A stretch of DNA of 64,000 nucleotides from contig JAAXNY010000013.1 of the NCBI GenBank assembly GCA_013420905.1, positions 868,001-932,000 of the forward strand, given 5' to 3'. The DNA comes from Collybia mongolica. Its lineage: Eukaryota; Basidiomycota; Agaricomycetes; Agaricales; Clitocybaceae. The translations under genes and the position numbers were made by a program. A model generated the notes under the pieces. The model was not told where the DNA came from. It ran no database searches and worked only from the letters and a program-made list of their open reading frames with translations. Below are positions 1-14,355 of the stretch, piece by piece; the stretch's first letter is position 1; every line of letters begins with the position of its first letter.

Positions 1-810
1 GCATAAAATCCGGACATTCGACGACAGAACAAGTGCTGCACATCGTCGAACATCGTGTTTGATTACACATTAGTGGCTTGCATGAATTAGTCCTGTTGTT
101 CTAACAGTACATATTACTATTATTCACATACCTCAACCTGTATTGCTATCGTTTGTACTCCATCAACCAAAATTCAACAATTATACTCAAAAGAGCTGGT
201 CTTATTAAAAATTCCATTAAATATTGTTTACAAAGCTATTAAGTATTACTGATAGTAAAAGTGCCCTAGGGTTAGGGTTAGCGGAGAACAAAAAGCAAAA
301 AAAAAGACGGTCCCCGCAGCCAGAGTGGCCGACAGGGAACAGGGAAATATTGAGACGGTGCACGAGCCGAAGCCCGTACAAGCCATAGGTGCCCTCTGTA
401 TGGACAGGGTCGCCGTGCTATGGATGGTCCCCATGGCCCACAAACCCAGGTACATGAAGGGATTCATGCCATCAAGGTAAGTATGACTTGTTCATCTGTC
501 CATCCCTGCCTTTTATACAAAACGCTTTCTGCGCACGGACCAGGTCCGTATCCGGTCATGTGTTCAAGTAGTAAGTAGGCTTCCATAGTCCAGAAGATTC
601 AACCATATTCGTGAATTCATGTTTTCCGAGTACATAAGAACATCGAGGTGCTTATTCTACTACTAAAACTCAAAAACACAAACGAAGCCGGGGGGTTCCA
701 CATACAACAAAATGACGAATTATACACCGATATATGCCATCTTCTGTCCATCCAGAACGTGCATCAGTAAAAAAAGACAATAACATCGAGACGAGAACCC
801 AGACAGAAAC
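1..810. other. Left flank without a supported gene
   Basis: AT-rich DNA. Nothing here supports a complete gene. An open stretch on the + strand at about 303-473 runs into a good donor (GTAAGT at 474-479), but no ATG lies upstream in frame, so it could be the tail of an exon or chance. A short telomere-like motif lies at 264-281. Confidence 0.4.
264..281 (+). repeat. Short telomere-like TTAGGG motif
   Basis: The sequence reads CCCTAGGGTTAGGGTTAG: a small palindrome followed by about two TTAGGG units, the usual fungal telomere repeat. It is too short to be a telomere end and may be chance or a scar of an old repair event. Confidence 0.4.
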
Positions 811-2564
811 TCATAAACCCGTTGACGCAATAAAAGGTACAGAATGCCAAACCTCAGGGAAGGGGTACCACGACGGACCCAGCTCGAACAGCTCCAACGC
901 CACGCCTTTGCGCTCGATCTCAAACTCCAGCCAACTATCCTCGAACCGGTGTGTCCCCGTGCGCTTGCGGTACTCGAAGCCGATCTTCTCGAGGGTCGGT
1001 ATCCGCGAGGCAAGGAACGAGGCGCACTCCTTCCTGGCCGCCCGCCACGGCTCGAACTTGTCCATCTCGTCGTACTCCGGGAACTGGATGCAGATCCGTA
1101 AATCCCGGATAACTGCCAGCTGTGAAAACGCGTCTGCGAACTCACCCTTAAGAAGGAGAGAAATTTTGAGAATTGTCAGTTTTGAAGGGTAGAGCCGTGA
1201 TAGAGCGTACTCACCCAGGCATGGATAGACTTGCCGTCGTGGTACCCACAAAGCTCGATCTCGAGCGCCTCGAGATTCGGGCAGTGGACGGCGATAGCGC
1301 GGCACAGGCCTGGGTTGACCTTATCCTCAATCATAATCCGCAGTCGCGACAGGCGGCTCGGCACGTTCCGACAGCCGACCGCCATATCCTCCAAAACCTT
1401 GTCGATGTCGCCGCGGCTGAGCGCGATGGGCACGCGTGGCTGGTCGATGATAGCGCTGATCGCCAGGCGCTCGAGGGACGTGGTGTAGTGGAACACGCCG
1501 TCAAAGTTGCAGGCGTTGGACATGGCGAGGTGCTTGAGCTGGGCGAGGACGCTCGGGTAGTTGTTTTTGACGGTGGGGAGGTGGTCGAGGAGCACGCGGA
1601 AGCCGGGGTCCAGTTTCGTCTTTGCGAAGAGCAGCCGTAGCTCGGTCAGCTTGGGCATCTGCGCGATGACGTCTAGGAGCTCGGTGGTGCCGCGGGGGGC
1701 GTGCCCGGTGAGCACCAGGGTGTCGAGGTTCGGCCACTCGTGTCCCGCGAGCGAATTCAGGGCGCACAGGTCGGCGGACACCTGGACGTATCGCAGCGAC
1801 GCTGTTTTGCCGACCTGGAAGAGAAAAGCGGTCGCTGCATAGCGTGCGAGAGTATCGTTCTTGTATTTCTTGCGATATTCACGGTGGTAATACGTGACTT
1901 CGGAATATCTTGGATCATAAGGGCCTTCCCCGACCCGTACCGCCTCTGCGACGGGGACGAGGGATATTCGTTCGAGGTGGAAAGTAGCGGGTACTTTGGG
2001 AATCATGGAGATGTATAAAGGAGTGTCGTTTATACACAGGTCGCGGAGTGAGGGGCATTGGATAAGGGCGTTGAGGATGGAGCTGGGTGGGTAGAAGGGG
2101 CAGCTGAGGTAGAAACTATGAAGGGAGGGCATATTCGGGAGGGCGGTAACGAGCTTATCGATGTGGCGTGGATGGTAGTCGCCTCCGATGTAATATCTGT
2201 CCCCCCACTTGGGTGGGTTAGCATCGGGCCAGTCATCGGGCCAAGCCAGCTGAAATCGTCTGAAAGAAAACCACAGCGTATCAATCCAGACTCCAGTGTG
2301 TGTGAGAGAGAGAGAGAGAGAGATAAAAACGCACTTGAAATAGGGCCATAACGTCGGAGGAAAAAAGTGCAGGCCCGATTCTTCATCGTGCTTGTTTGCG
2401 TGCGGCCAGTGGACTTCAGAGAAGATAATAGGCAGGCAGGCCTCGCGCAGGACACGGCAGGTAGATGACAGGTTGACGATGGCATCTACGTTGTTCGACT
2501 TGCGATACAAGGCGACCACCTCCTTCACCAGGGCGTAGGAAATGTCAGAGTCAAGGATAGGCAT
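811..2564 (-). CDS. F-box/LRR-like protein
   Basis: Predicted protein of 536 residues from three exons: 2335-2564, 1215-2259 and 811-1146. Donors are GTGCGT and GTGAGT; acceptors are TTTCAG and CTTAAG, and the frame is kept across both. The start is the ATG before the PILDSDIS stretch; an upstream in-frame ATG exists but adds sequence without family character. The first 60 residues look like a degenerate F-box (STCRVLREACLPIIF), followed by leucine-rich repeat-like segments such as LPNMPSLHSFYL and CPNLEALEIEL. Such proteins usually serve as substrate receptors of SCF ubiquitin ligases; that role is inferred here, since no substrate can be read from sequence. The C-terminal exon ends with an acidic/aromatic segment typical of this expanded fungal family. 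The first intron holds a GT/GA microsatellite. Confidence 0.8.
2296..2323. repeat. GT/GA microsatellite inside an intron
   Basis: Four GT units followed by about nine GA units lie within the first intron (2260-2334) of the F-box gene. On the coding strand this is a CT-rich tract downstream of the donor. Its length is likely to vary between strains. Confidence 0.8.
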
Positions 2565-3043
2565 CGGGTGCCCGATTTTTGTGGACCGACCCCCTGCGTG
2601 GGTGACCAACTGATTGAACCTGGGCGATAGTTCGTGTAAAAAAAAAAATCTTTCGGAGGCAATGTGCGATGGACGGAGTGATGATATTTGCTGCAAAAGG
2701 GCTACTGGTGAGGAAATAAAGACAACATGGGTGTGCACTCAAGAAGCATATGAAAGGGGAAGGAAACACGAAGGGACCCCCTTTTTCAATCTGGGGTTCA
2801 AAATCTTGGGCCTCAGGCGGCACATCCCATTCAAAACAAACGTACTTGATTGATCTGATCATCTTGGCGGCCTTAAAATCTTATCTGTCGTCGTTAGAAC
2901 GCTAAATTCGCAGCCTGGTTCCCTCCGAGGCCTTCTAACTAGCCTTTGAATAGCTGTACATATGGAAAAAAAAAAAAAGGGAAAAAAAAACAATGTGTGG
3001 AAATATACGTGTCATTCAATTTACCTCCTTTCCCCGCCCCCAG
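2565..3043. other. Intergenic: upstream of the F-box gene, downstream of the E2 gene
   Basis: Separates two minus-strand genes. It contains A-rich runs (2638-2648 and 2963-2987) and no supported coding region. It should hold the F-box promoter and the 3' end of the E2 transcript. Confidence 0.5.
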
Positions 3044-3820
3044 CTAATCAAGATTGGCATATTTCTGCGTCCACTCCTGGCTCACTCGCTGCGCGTCCTT
3101 CTCGTTCTCCTTGTAATGCTTCGCGACGTCCGTTGCAAGGGGGTCGTCGGGGTTCGGTGCACTCAACAGCGCCTGTATAGACAGCAGCACGGTCCGGATC
3201 TGAAGGGCAGGCGACCATTTGTCTGGGCCACATGAAAAGATCCCATAAGAGACGGGTTCTTCGGATATGAGAGCCGAATCGTAAGCCCACCTTTCAGGAT
3301 GTCCAAGCAAATACGCCCTAGTTTATCTGGGGTGATGATTTCAGCCGGGTCTGCAACGAGGTAATAAGGTTTCGCAGCGCACCGATGTTGGGATGGTATA
3401 TCTTCGTCAGGAACCTGACCTTCGGCGGCGCCATGGGGTATTCCTCCGGCAGGAACAGCTCGAGCTTGAAGATCCCGCCTGTTGGAACATCTCCGCATAC
3501 GATCGGGTGGCTAAACACGGGTGGGGGGTGGGATACTTACGTTCGAAGGGACTGCCCTCTGGACCCTCGATTGTCACATCAAAATACCGCAGGTTATCGT
3601 CATGAGGGAAAGCTGCGATTCCGGGTGCAGGATCTGCCACGAGCCGTTCTGTTTCCTGTGAGATCCGAGGGTGGCTTTTAGCTCATCGAGTCGCGATATT
3701 CGTGTGCGGCGAGGGAAACTGCTTCGCGCACCTTGATAATCCGCTGTGATCCAGGAAGTAAAAGTTACTGCCTGTGGTACTATCAGTGCACGCGAGTTTG
3801 CGCACCTTCGGGAGCGACAT
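3044..3820 (-). CDS. ubc13: Ubiquitin-conjugating enzyme E2, Ubc13/UBE2N type
   Basis: About 151 residues after removal of five introns. Exons: 3806-3820, 3732-3743 (a 12-nt micro-exon coding RIIK), 3541-3655, 3383-3478, 3291-3326 and 3044-3222. All junctions are GT...AG and keep frame. The N-terminus reads [22 protein letters not shown], the standard Ubc13 start. The catalytic block reads [19 protein letters not shown] with the active cysteine in RIC, and [24 protein letters not shown] follows. Ubc13 joins an Mms2-type partner to make K63-linked ubiquitin chains in DNA-damage tolerance and signalling. Length matches the family. The start is certain because the micro-exon is needed to restore the conserved first helix. 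No Mms2 partner is visible in the window. Confidence 0.97.
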
Positions 3821-4125
3821 GTTCGATGTGAGGATTGGTGGTATAGATTGTCACGTCGAGTACAAAGGTAAAGGGCACAGCCAGCTGCCTGCTATCGGCA
3901 GTACTCAGGATCGGACATCGGAATTCTGCTGAGTCATGCATGCGCGCATCATTTTTGGGGCCGATGTAAATTGCAATTTAATTCCAAAGTGATGCACGTA
4001 AATACAACAATGCCTAGGAACTTGCTGAACTATTCAGATACTTAATGTAAAAGGTATATATGTGGATGAGGTATAGACCGGAACTACGATCATCTAAAAT
4101 CCCGACCGGAATTTAAGTGCTATAC
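3821..4125. other. Short intergenic stretch
   Basis: About 300 bp between two minus-strand genes; should hold the ubc13 promoter. No coding region or clear motif seen. Confidence 0.4.
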
Positions 4126-5099
4126 TCAAACTTGGAGAACGGCAAGGACGTTTGCGAATCCCCACACACGGGTAAGGGAGATGATGGTCTCGCAGAGGGG
4201 AACAAGGACGGGGCGGAGACCGTTGACGGCAACAAAGGCAGCGGCAAGAAGGTCAACAACAACACCACTGAATATATTTATCAGTATCAATAAGGAAAAG
4301 TCAAATGTAGAGCCACGTACGCAACAAGGGCGAGAGCAGGGTTGATAACTGCGGGCTCGACTGAACCGACGGCCTGAATGACGATGGCAAGGATGCTGTA
4401 GACAATCTACAAAGCAAAATTTCAGCCAACTACATTTAATACTAACAGAAGAGTGGCTCACGCAGAGGACAACAGCCAACAAATTGGCGACATCAACAAT
4501 TGCAATGACAGACCCATGGAGCGCAAGGACAACATCGATTGAGAGGCCAGCGAGTGCTTTCACTTCGAGAACAGCACCACCAAGGACATCACAGAGTTCG
4601 TCCAGGATGGGGAGAAGGACTTTGGCTTCAACCTTTGCGTCGGCAACGATGATACGGTCTGTGACGGAGTACGGTTAGTGATTTGTTAAATAAAACTATT
4701 AATCCCCAACTTACGTAGGCGTTCAGAGATGGCACCAACTTGAACTTTGAGTTTGATGAGAATTTCAGGGAGCGAGGGGATATCATCTCCGCGCTTGGTG
4801 GTGGTAGGTGGCTTGACGTCGGGGGGCGCGATAGCACCACCGGCCTGTTGACCACTGGTAGCACCATTCTCGATGGACTGTTTAATTTGGTCGATGTAGG
4901 CGGTGGCATCGCCATCACGTTTCTGGCTGGCAACTCCACCGAGCTGGTTGGCACCACCGAGGGAACCAGTGACTGTGCTACCGGCGTTGGTCAGGGGACC
5001 AGTCGCACCGGCCAAGTCGGTGCCTGCCATAGGTGCAGCACTGGCAAAGGCCGCGAGGGCAGCGGTAGCGGCGATGAAGAGGGTGGCAAAGGAAGGCAT
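4126..5099 (-). CDS. Secreted alanine/valine-rich protein of unknown function
   Basis: About 269 residues from exons 4715-5099, 4462-4658, 4321-4406 and 4126-4267, all with GT...AG borders. It begins with a clear signal peptide (MPSFATLFIAATAALAAFASA, cleavage likely after ASA). A Gly/Ser/Thr-rich segment follows with a KR site (SQKRDGD, possible Kex2-type cleavage) and a PP-TTTKRGDD segment. The remainder is helical and hydrophobic, with runs such as LPILDELCDVLGGAVLEV and IVYSILAIVIQAVG. It resembles no family I can name, though similar signal-peptide plus amphipathic-helix proteins occur in Agaricomycetes. It is probably exported. A TATA-like box lies about 110 bp upstream (5212-5219). Confidence 0.75.
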
Positions 5100-6374
5100 T
5101 TCGAAAGGAATGTGGGGAGTCGGGTGGACGACGGTAATGTGAGAGCGGTGAGCAAAGGAGAAGCAAAGACAACAAGTGTAGTCTGGAGAAAATTTAGGAC
5201 AGTCCAGGACATTTTTATAGCTTGGGTTGGAGTGTGTGGGAAACGCGTGGAGCCGAATATATTGGCGAAGCGCGGAGGATGTACATTCAAGGCTAGCGCG
5301 AAATTACTGCAAAACGCCGTAATATGAGGCGAGGACCGGATCGAGAGGGGCTTAGGGCTTCTTGGAAAATTTATATTAGTCCTCGTCGCGTCCTAGGCAG
5401 GTAGGGGGCTGCAACTGCTAACAGTATCAGGCGCCATGGGGGCTTGAGGAGGTGATGTGAACGACATCTTCTATTGACGCTGCAACGGCCGTTCTCAGAG
5501 GAGGTTCTATTTTTGGGTGTGAAGCGGTAACGTTACGTTATGTCGCCAAAAAAAAAAAATATGTCGGAGCCGGAAGCAACAAGATCGATCGCCGTCCTAC
5601 GCGATATTCGTTTCCACATTGTCGTGGTGATGGGTGGAGAGAAGATGAAATCCATGGAACCCACTCCACTCGCTGAAACACGATTGTAAAGAGACAGAAG
5701 TTCCAAAGGAAACTTGAGACAGTTGGTGGGCGTTTTTCCCCATCATAAAGAGCCTTGTGACAATGGCGCCGGGGCCATTGAGAAGACTCCGTAAGTTGAC
5801 AACCTGCCGCCTTGTGGTCGTAATAAATTGACGTCAACGATGTGAGTACATACACGAGCCTTCGAGGGTAAAAAAAATTTGATATAACCCGTCAATAATT
5901 ATATGTCATAACTTCAGGGGAGCTTCCCACAGCTCCGAGTCGCCAGATGCGTTGTGACCAAATGGGCGCTAAACGTGCTCAACACGTCTTCCCCTGCACA
6001 AGCGACACCCATTTCGCTTCCGCTTGCAATGGATCATATACGTAGGTCAAATGGTCAAGAGTCGAGTCGAATCAGTGGGCGGTGATGAGGGTTAGGAGCG
6101 TCCCGCTGGCGTAAATTTGGGTACGCTAGGAGTATCAGGAAGGAGATTCCTGGACAACAGTGTAAAAAAACATCCATAATGCGTATTCGTACCAAGGATT
6201 CTTGTGTGCGTATCTGGGCGCGATGATGAGCATGTTATTGAAGCGTGGGAGTGTTTGATCCTGCACGAGGCTGCACCCTTTACCAAGCCACCTCTCCCCA
6301 AAGCCCTCACCAACACGACAACTCCCCCCCTAAACCCCTGCGGAAATCACCCCCACGCGCCCAACTCAACTACC
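5100..6374. other. Divergent intergenic region
   Basis: About 1.3 kb between the divergent secreted-protein gene and elongin C. No supported gene. Apart from the TATA-like box near the left end and homopolymer runs, I see nothing specific. Confidence 0.4.
5212..5219 (-). promoter_or_regulatory. TATA-like box of the secreted protein gene
   Basis: TATAAAAA on the minus strand, about 110 bp before the ATG at 5099. Spacing fits a fungal core promoter, but no transcript data are available. Confidence 0.4.
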
Positions 6375-7042
6375 ATGGAAGACATTGACATGCACGTACG
6401 CCACACCCCCACGCACCCATCCCAAACCCCCCCATTCACCCCCCCCTCCCGCAGCCCGCACCAACAAAAGACCGCGACTCCGACTGGGTGCGCATCACCA
6501 GCACCGACGGGTTCTCCTACATGGTCAAGCGCAAAGTGGCAAACATAAGCGGGACGATGCGCAACATGCTTGATACAGAGAGTGCGTCCCGCTGTATCTG
6601 AATCGATTACATAGTGTGTTGGGGCCCATACATGTTTTGGAAAACCCTTTCAAAGGCAACTATTCCGAGGCCATCACGAGGACGTGCCCTGTTGCGCAGC
6701 GGTAAGGTACTCCCCCTTTGGCGAGGGTGTAGTTTCGACTTTATGTGTCTGATGGATTGTGTGTGCCAGAGGGATCATTGTTGAGAAGATGGTGGAGTAT
6801 ATGATGTTCAAGGCACACTACGAGAATGTCGGACCGAGGGAAGAGATCCCTGTGAACGAGATAATGGAACGGCTGACGCCCGAGGTGGTTTTAGAGCTGT
6901 AAGCGTTATTGCTTGATGAGCTTGATCAAAGTGAATGATCATTCCCAGACTTCTCGCAGCAGATTATCAAGAACGTAAGTCAACTTCCATCAGCCATCCC
7001 CATCGTCACTGCCGCTCACTTTCGTATTTGGGCTTAGTGTAA
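6375..7042 (+). CDS. elc1: Elongin C (Skp1/BTB-fold protein)
   Basis: About 117 residues from six small exons: 6375-6395, 6455-6581, 6656-6701, 6770-6898, 6949-6974 and 7038-7042. The last exon contributes only two bases plus the stop. The protein begins MEDIDMH, then DWVRITSTDGFSYMVKRKVA and SGTMRNML, matching the elongin C start (ISSDG...FIVKR...SGTI..ML). Next comes CPVAQRGIIVEKMVEYMMFKAHY, the BTB-fold core, then the EIPVNEIMERLTPEVVLELLLAADY tail typical of elongin C. Elongin C bridges BC-box substrate receptors to cullins. It sits 160 bp from the 3' end of calcineurin A, in convergent orientation. The TCP..Q core resembles other fungal elongin C proteins more than Skp1. Confidence 0.92.
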
Positions 7043-7201
7043 TCCAATGTATATTACCTCGGACGAGGGCTAGATACCGACGGGTGGACATTACATGCAT
7101 ATTACAAAACAACATAATCTCGAGACGTGACTAGAAAATTTCCAATCCAACTAGTATGATAGGGACCAAAAAGGAAAAATAAATAAACTTGCTACCTCTC
7201 T

Positions 7202-9556
7202 TCACGCTGTCCCATGTCGCTTCAGCGCCGAGGGTCTAGACGTGACCCTCCTCCCTCGCGCGATCTTATCTGCAATCCTCTCAACCACTCCCCCTACATC
7301 CTCTTCCTCTTCCTCCAGTGTCTTCTTGATCAAGTACTCCATACTCATACCCTCCGCGTCTGTGCTCCCTCGGCGCATACTAGGCCCAGAAAATAACGTA
7401 GGCCCCATCTCCATGTTGAACTCTGGCAGGCGCTCGTTTTGTATATCAGACCGACGGCTAATAGGCATTCAAAAAATCAGCCCTTCCGGCTGGGATGGTC
7501 AGATAGAGAAGGGAACACATACGCATCGTCGAAGCTGCGGATCGCCCGTCCGATTTGAGTACCATGCACCGATAGCGCGTCAACTCCAGCAGCGGATCCA
7601 GCTGCAGGGTCGGCGATATGAAGCTCCGTCGCATTCTCCGATTCCTCTCTGTACAAGGAATATGAGAGACGGGTCAGCGCAGTGATAGCGGATATAACGG
7701 ACCTGAGCATCTGGAACACCTTCTGCATCTTACCCACGGCCATGATCTTCTTCCTGATCTCCTCCCGCCGCCTGAGTTTCTCCTCCGGCGAAAGTTCAGA
7801 CTCCCCGGCCTTTTCGTCTCCACTATCCGAATCAGCCTCCGTTAGCTCTTCCTCGCTGCACACACTCAACACCGCCAACAGCATCTCCGCGACTGGTAAA
7901 CCAAATATAAGTACATGTTATATGTGTACATTATCTTAAAATACCCACTTTTGGCGCCCACGAAAGGAAGACTCCATGTGAAGGCATCCATGAAGTTCGG
8001 CAGCCAGTACGGGTGCGGACTCGAGTTAAATTGCCGGATCGTGATGTTCTTGTTGGCATACTTGAGGACGGCCCCACGGTTGTGATAGACGTCGAGGTAG
8101 TTTGGCGCGGAAAAGATGGTGATCACAGATGGGAACTTCTTCGTGGGCGTTTTCCTGTGCATGGTATACCTTTGAATCATAATTGTTAGGAAATGCTGCC
8201 ACAAGAACCAGTGTAGTGCTCACCCAGCATCTTGTGCCTCATGTCCTCGAATAATCCCGAGGAGGTTATTTCGCTCGAGGAACTGGCATGAGGCTTCATA
8301 GCTATGCGGAACGCTGAGTCATGGCAGCACCCGGCAAGTGGACGACGCAACATACGTGAAGAAAAACGAGCAGCCTCTCGTCGCGTTATGCAGGAACGTG
8401 GCGCCCGAGGCTAACCCGGGGCCGTGCGCCGTGGGTTCCTGCTCATGTCCGTAATTCGCAATAGGATCAGACCAGAGCAAATCACACAGAAGACCGCTCC
8501 CGCCTGGCTCTTGGAAGCGGTCCATCTGACAAGGGTAAGATACATCGGGTCAAAGGCTTGAGCTACGCACCCGTTCCAAGTCGCTCAGATGGACGAGTTC
8601 CGGGGAGATTCCTCCGTGGACACAGAAGAAGCGCCCGTCAACCAATGCCGTGATGGGAAGGGCGCAGAACGACTTTATGCATGCCTCGTATACACGAGGC
8701 GAGTATTTGTGAAGACCTAAAAGAGGAATGAGCTGGGATATGTGATGTAACCAAAATGCTGTTTACATTCGCGTTTAAATGTAAAGAATTCGGTGAGGTG
8801 CCGGCATTCGTGGTTTCCCCGGAGTAGGGTAAACTTGTGTGGGTGCCATATCTTCAGGGCGTAGAGATACAAAAGACACTTGAGGAGAGATAAGGACAGT
8901 GGTGCAGAACGACGTAGAAAGATGTCTCGTACCTCGATCCCGAAACACCCTCGATCCACATAATCGCCCAGAAACAAATAGCTGTTGTCATTCAAGCTCC
9001 CTCCTACTTCGAATAGCTTCATAAGATCATACTTTAAAAGGATACGTCAGCAAACGTTAGTGGTACTTCAAAAGGCAACGTACGTATTGGCCATGTATGT
9101 CACCACATACTGCAATCCGGTTAGAGGAAATCAGCGCTGAGAAATCACGGCGGCTCACTCGTAACAGGGCTCTTCACAGTCACCAGATTAGGCTCCCTCG
9201 CCAACACCTCTGTCGCTCTCTCCAGAATAAACAGCGCCTGTGATTCCGTCAATCTGCCTTCTCGAAAGAAATGCTCCTTCAGGAACGTTGGATTTGGCTT
9301 CGTGACGCCATGGTCGTCGAGGAAAAACTCTGCGTCCGTTGGTTTACGTACGGCCGGTTCAGGGACCTAGAAGCGTTCGAATCGCGGCAAGACGATAACG
9401 ATACGGGTTCGATGAGTGGGCGCGAATATCATCAGAACAACTAGGGGGGTTGCAACGCACGTTCTTCACGGGCCTCTCGCGCACGTTCGGCGGTTGAGAA
9501 TAGATGGAAGGAAAGCCAGATCTCGCAAGGGCAGTTTGTGAACGAGGATCAGCCAT
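7202..9556 (-). CDS. cna1: Calcineurin catalytic subunit A (PP2B)
   Basis: A multi-exon gene; first exons are 9461-9556, 9159-9366, 9084-9109, 8933-9031 and one starting at 8878. The protein opens [15 protein letters not shown]. It carries all phosphoprotein phosphatase signatures: [19 protein letters not shown] (GDxHG), FLGDYVDRG (GDxVDRG) and [17 protein letters not shown] (GNHE). FVHGG-type and HEAQDAGY segments follow, then [18 protein letters not shown]. Next is the B-subunit-binding helix ([15 protein letters not shown]). The calmodulin-binding helix ([19 protein letters not shown]) and a C-terminal autoinhibitory region ([12 protein letters not shown]) follow. The protein is the Ca2+/calmodulin-activated Ser/Thr phosphatase that dephosphorylates Crz1-type factors. 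All metal-binding motifs seen are intact. It is convergent with elongin C. Confidence 0.97.
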
Positions 9557-10203
9557 TCACTGAAGTTTGTGATATTGAGGTCGGGGAGGGTAACAACTGC
9601 AAAAATGGAGCATCAGATCATCGGCCCACGTGCAGCCCTCAAGTACCCGCTGCTAAGCGCCCGTGCCCTCGCTATAGACTCCCCCCCGCTATCCCGCTTG
9701 TCGGTGGTCCACATGCGAGCAAGTCAGAATAGAGCTGTAAAGGTGCCAGCGCGCGCCTGGCAGTTCATTTCTGGAATTCGGTCTTCCCCCAATAATGTTC
9801 CGCTGCGGCACTAAATTGATAGCCCCAAGGCTGTGCTGCAAACAGTGCCTCCATCGAAGCTTCTGACCATTATCACTCTATTCTTGCCGAGACCGGCGTA
9901 GGCGAACACACAATTCATGTGCATGGTGACGGTATGCACGATGGCAGTGCGTCAAATACACTCATATAGGCAATAGTGGTACATGAAAATGACGACAGAC
10001 TACAGTCCCTATCTCAGTGACTGGCGCCGTGTGTATTCAAAGTCTATGCATTGAACAAATATAGCGACGAGGACCGCCACTATCATCAAAGGATAAAATA
10101 AAAAAATATGAATAGATGTGGAGCATCACAACAAGATTACACATAAGTAGTAGGTCCTTTCCTAGACCTTCAAGACAGGTCCACATTGCATTTCCGCACA
10201 CCG
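9557..10203. other. Intergenic between cna1 and arg5,6
   Basis: About 650 bp holding the cna1 promoter and the 3' end of the arginine gene. No coding region or RNA gene seen. Confidence 0.4.
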
Positions 10204-13228
<3,025 letters not shown>

Positions 13229-14355
13229 GTTATTCGTGGATAGGATAGTGGTGGGAGGGGTGAAGTCAAGAAAACGGAGGGAAGGGGGTGATTTATTTAT
13301 TTGTTTTTTCCACACGCGTGACTCGGTTTTATGCGTTCACTTTTCACTTGAATATGAACTCGGGTAGCAACTTGACAGCTTTAATCCGCAAAAGCACTGA
13401 ACAAAATAAAGAGCCTCCTATACAGCACTTTCACTATTTTGAACAGCCATTTAAATCCCTCAGTGTCCCCGAAATTTATTGTTGCACAGTTTTCGCTGTT
13501 GGCCAGGCTATGTATAGACAGCCCATCACAACTTCATAACTAACCGAATCGACCAATTGCGAAATTTCCTCACAGCTCTAAGCGTGGGCTGCCCGAAATA
13601 GCTCTGAAAACACTGCATTGTCAGTGGATCACCACCGTCAGACTCACACCCCTTTACGTGGCCTGTGAGCTGTAATCTACAGGTTAACCCCGTCTCTACC
13701 ACGAGACACGCACGGATGGAGATCTTTTCCACGACGATACGACTCTCGAATCCTAACCCATGACCTGAGTCCGATGATCGAAAAACAACATGGGACTATA
13801 AGCTAAGCACGATTCCCATAAGTACTTAGTCGTGGAACGCTTTCAGGAAATAACTCACGAGAAATCGATGGTTCAACCAAGAGCGCCAACAGGCCACGGA
13901 CGTGGTATCTAACTCCGAATCCGAACCGGACGTTAACCCGGTCCAAGAGCTTTTAGTACATCGCTTGCCCTTACTTTCGATGCGCTGTCGAGAGCAAACA
14001 ATAATCAAAAACGTGCTAGCTGTTGTAGTCTCAAACTCTGGACCACGATCGACACATAGCTCTGATCATAACTGATCACGATCGCGACAACGGATCCCTA
14101 TCTCCTGGTACCATCGCAGCTATACTGGATATGGAGGATCGACATGACGCAAAGCAGTATTCAAAACTGAGATGGGATTAAAATAGCTATAAATGTTGGC
14201 AGGTCTAATACAAATAAGGGAAGTACATACAACTTTCTCTACCTATTTATTGGTAAAGTATTATACAGGAACATACACTTAGATCGTAGATGAACCACAT
14301 ACATATAATAAGTAATAAGACGGAGCGCGGGGAGAGCGAGCTAGCAAAAGGCTAT
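13229..14355. other. Intergenic, no supported gene
   Basis: About 1.1 kb upstream of arg5,6 and downstream of the Zn2Cys6 gene. Only short chance reading frames. The part next to 13228 should hold the arg5,6 promoter. Confidence 0.4.

Noticed and set aside
1176..1640. Plus-strand frames opposite the F-box gene
   Set aside because: They are mirror frames of a GC-rich exon; the minus strand has coherent introns and family motifs.
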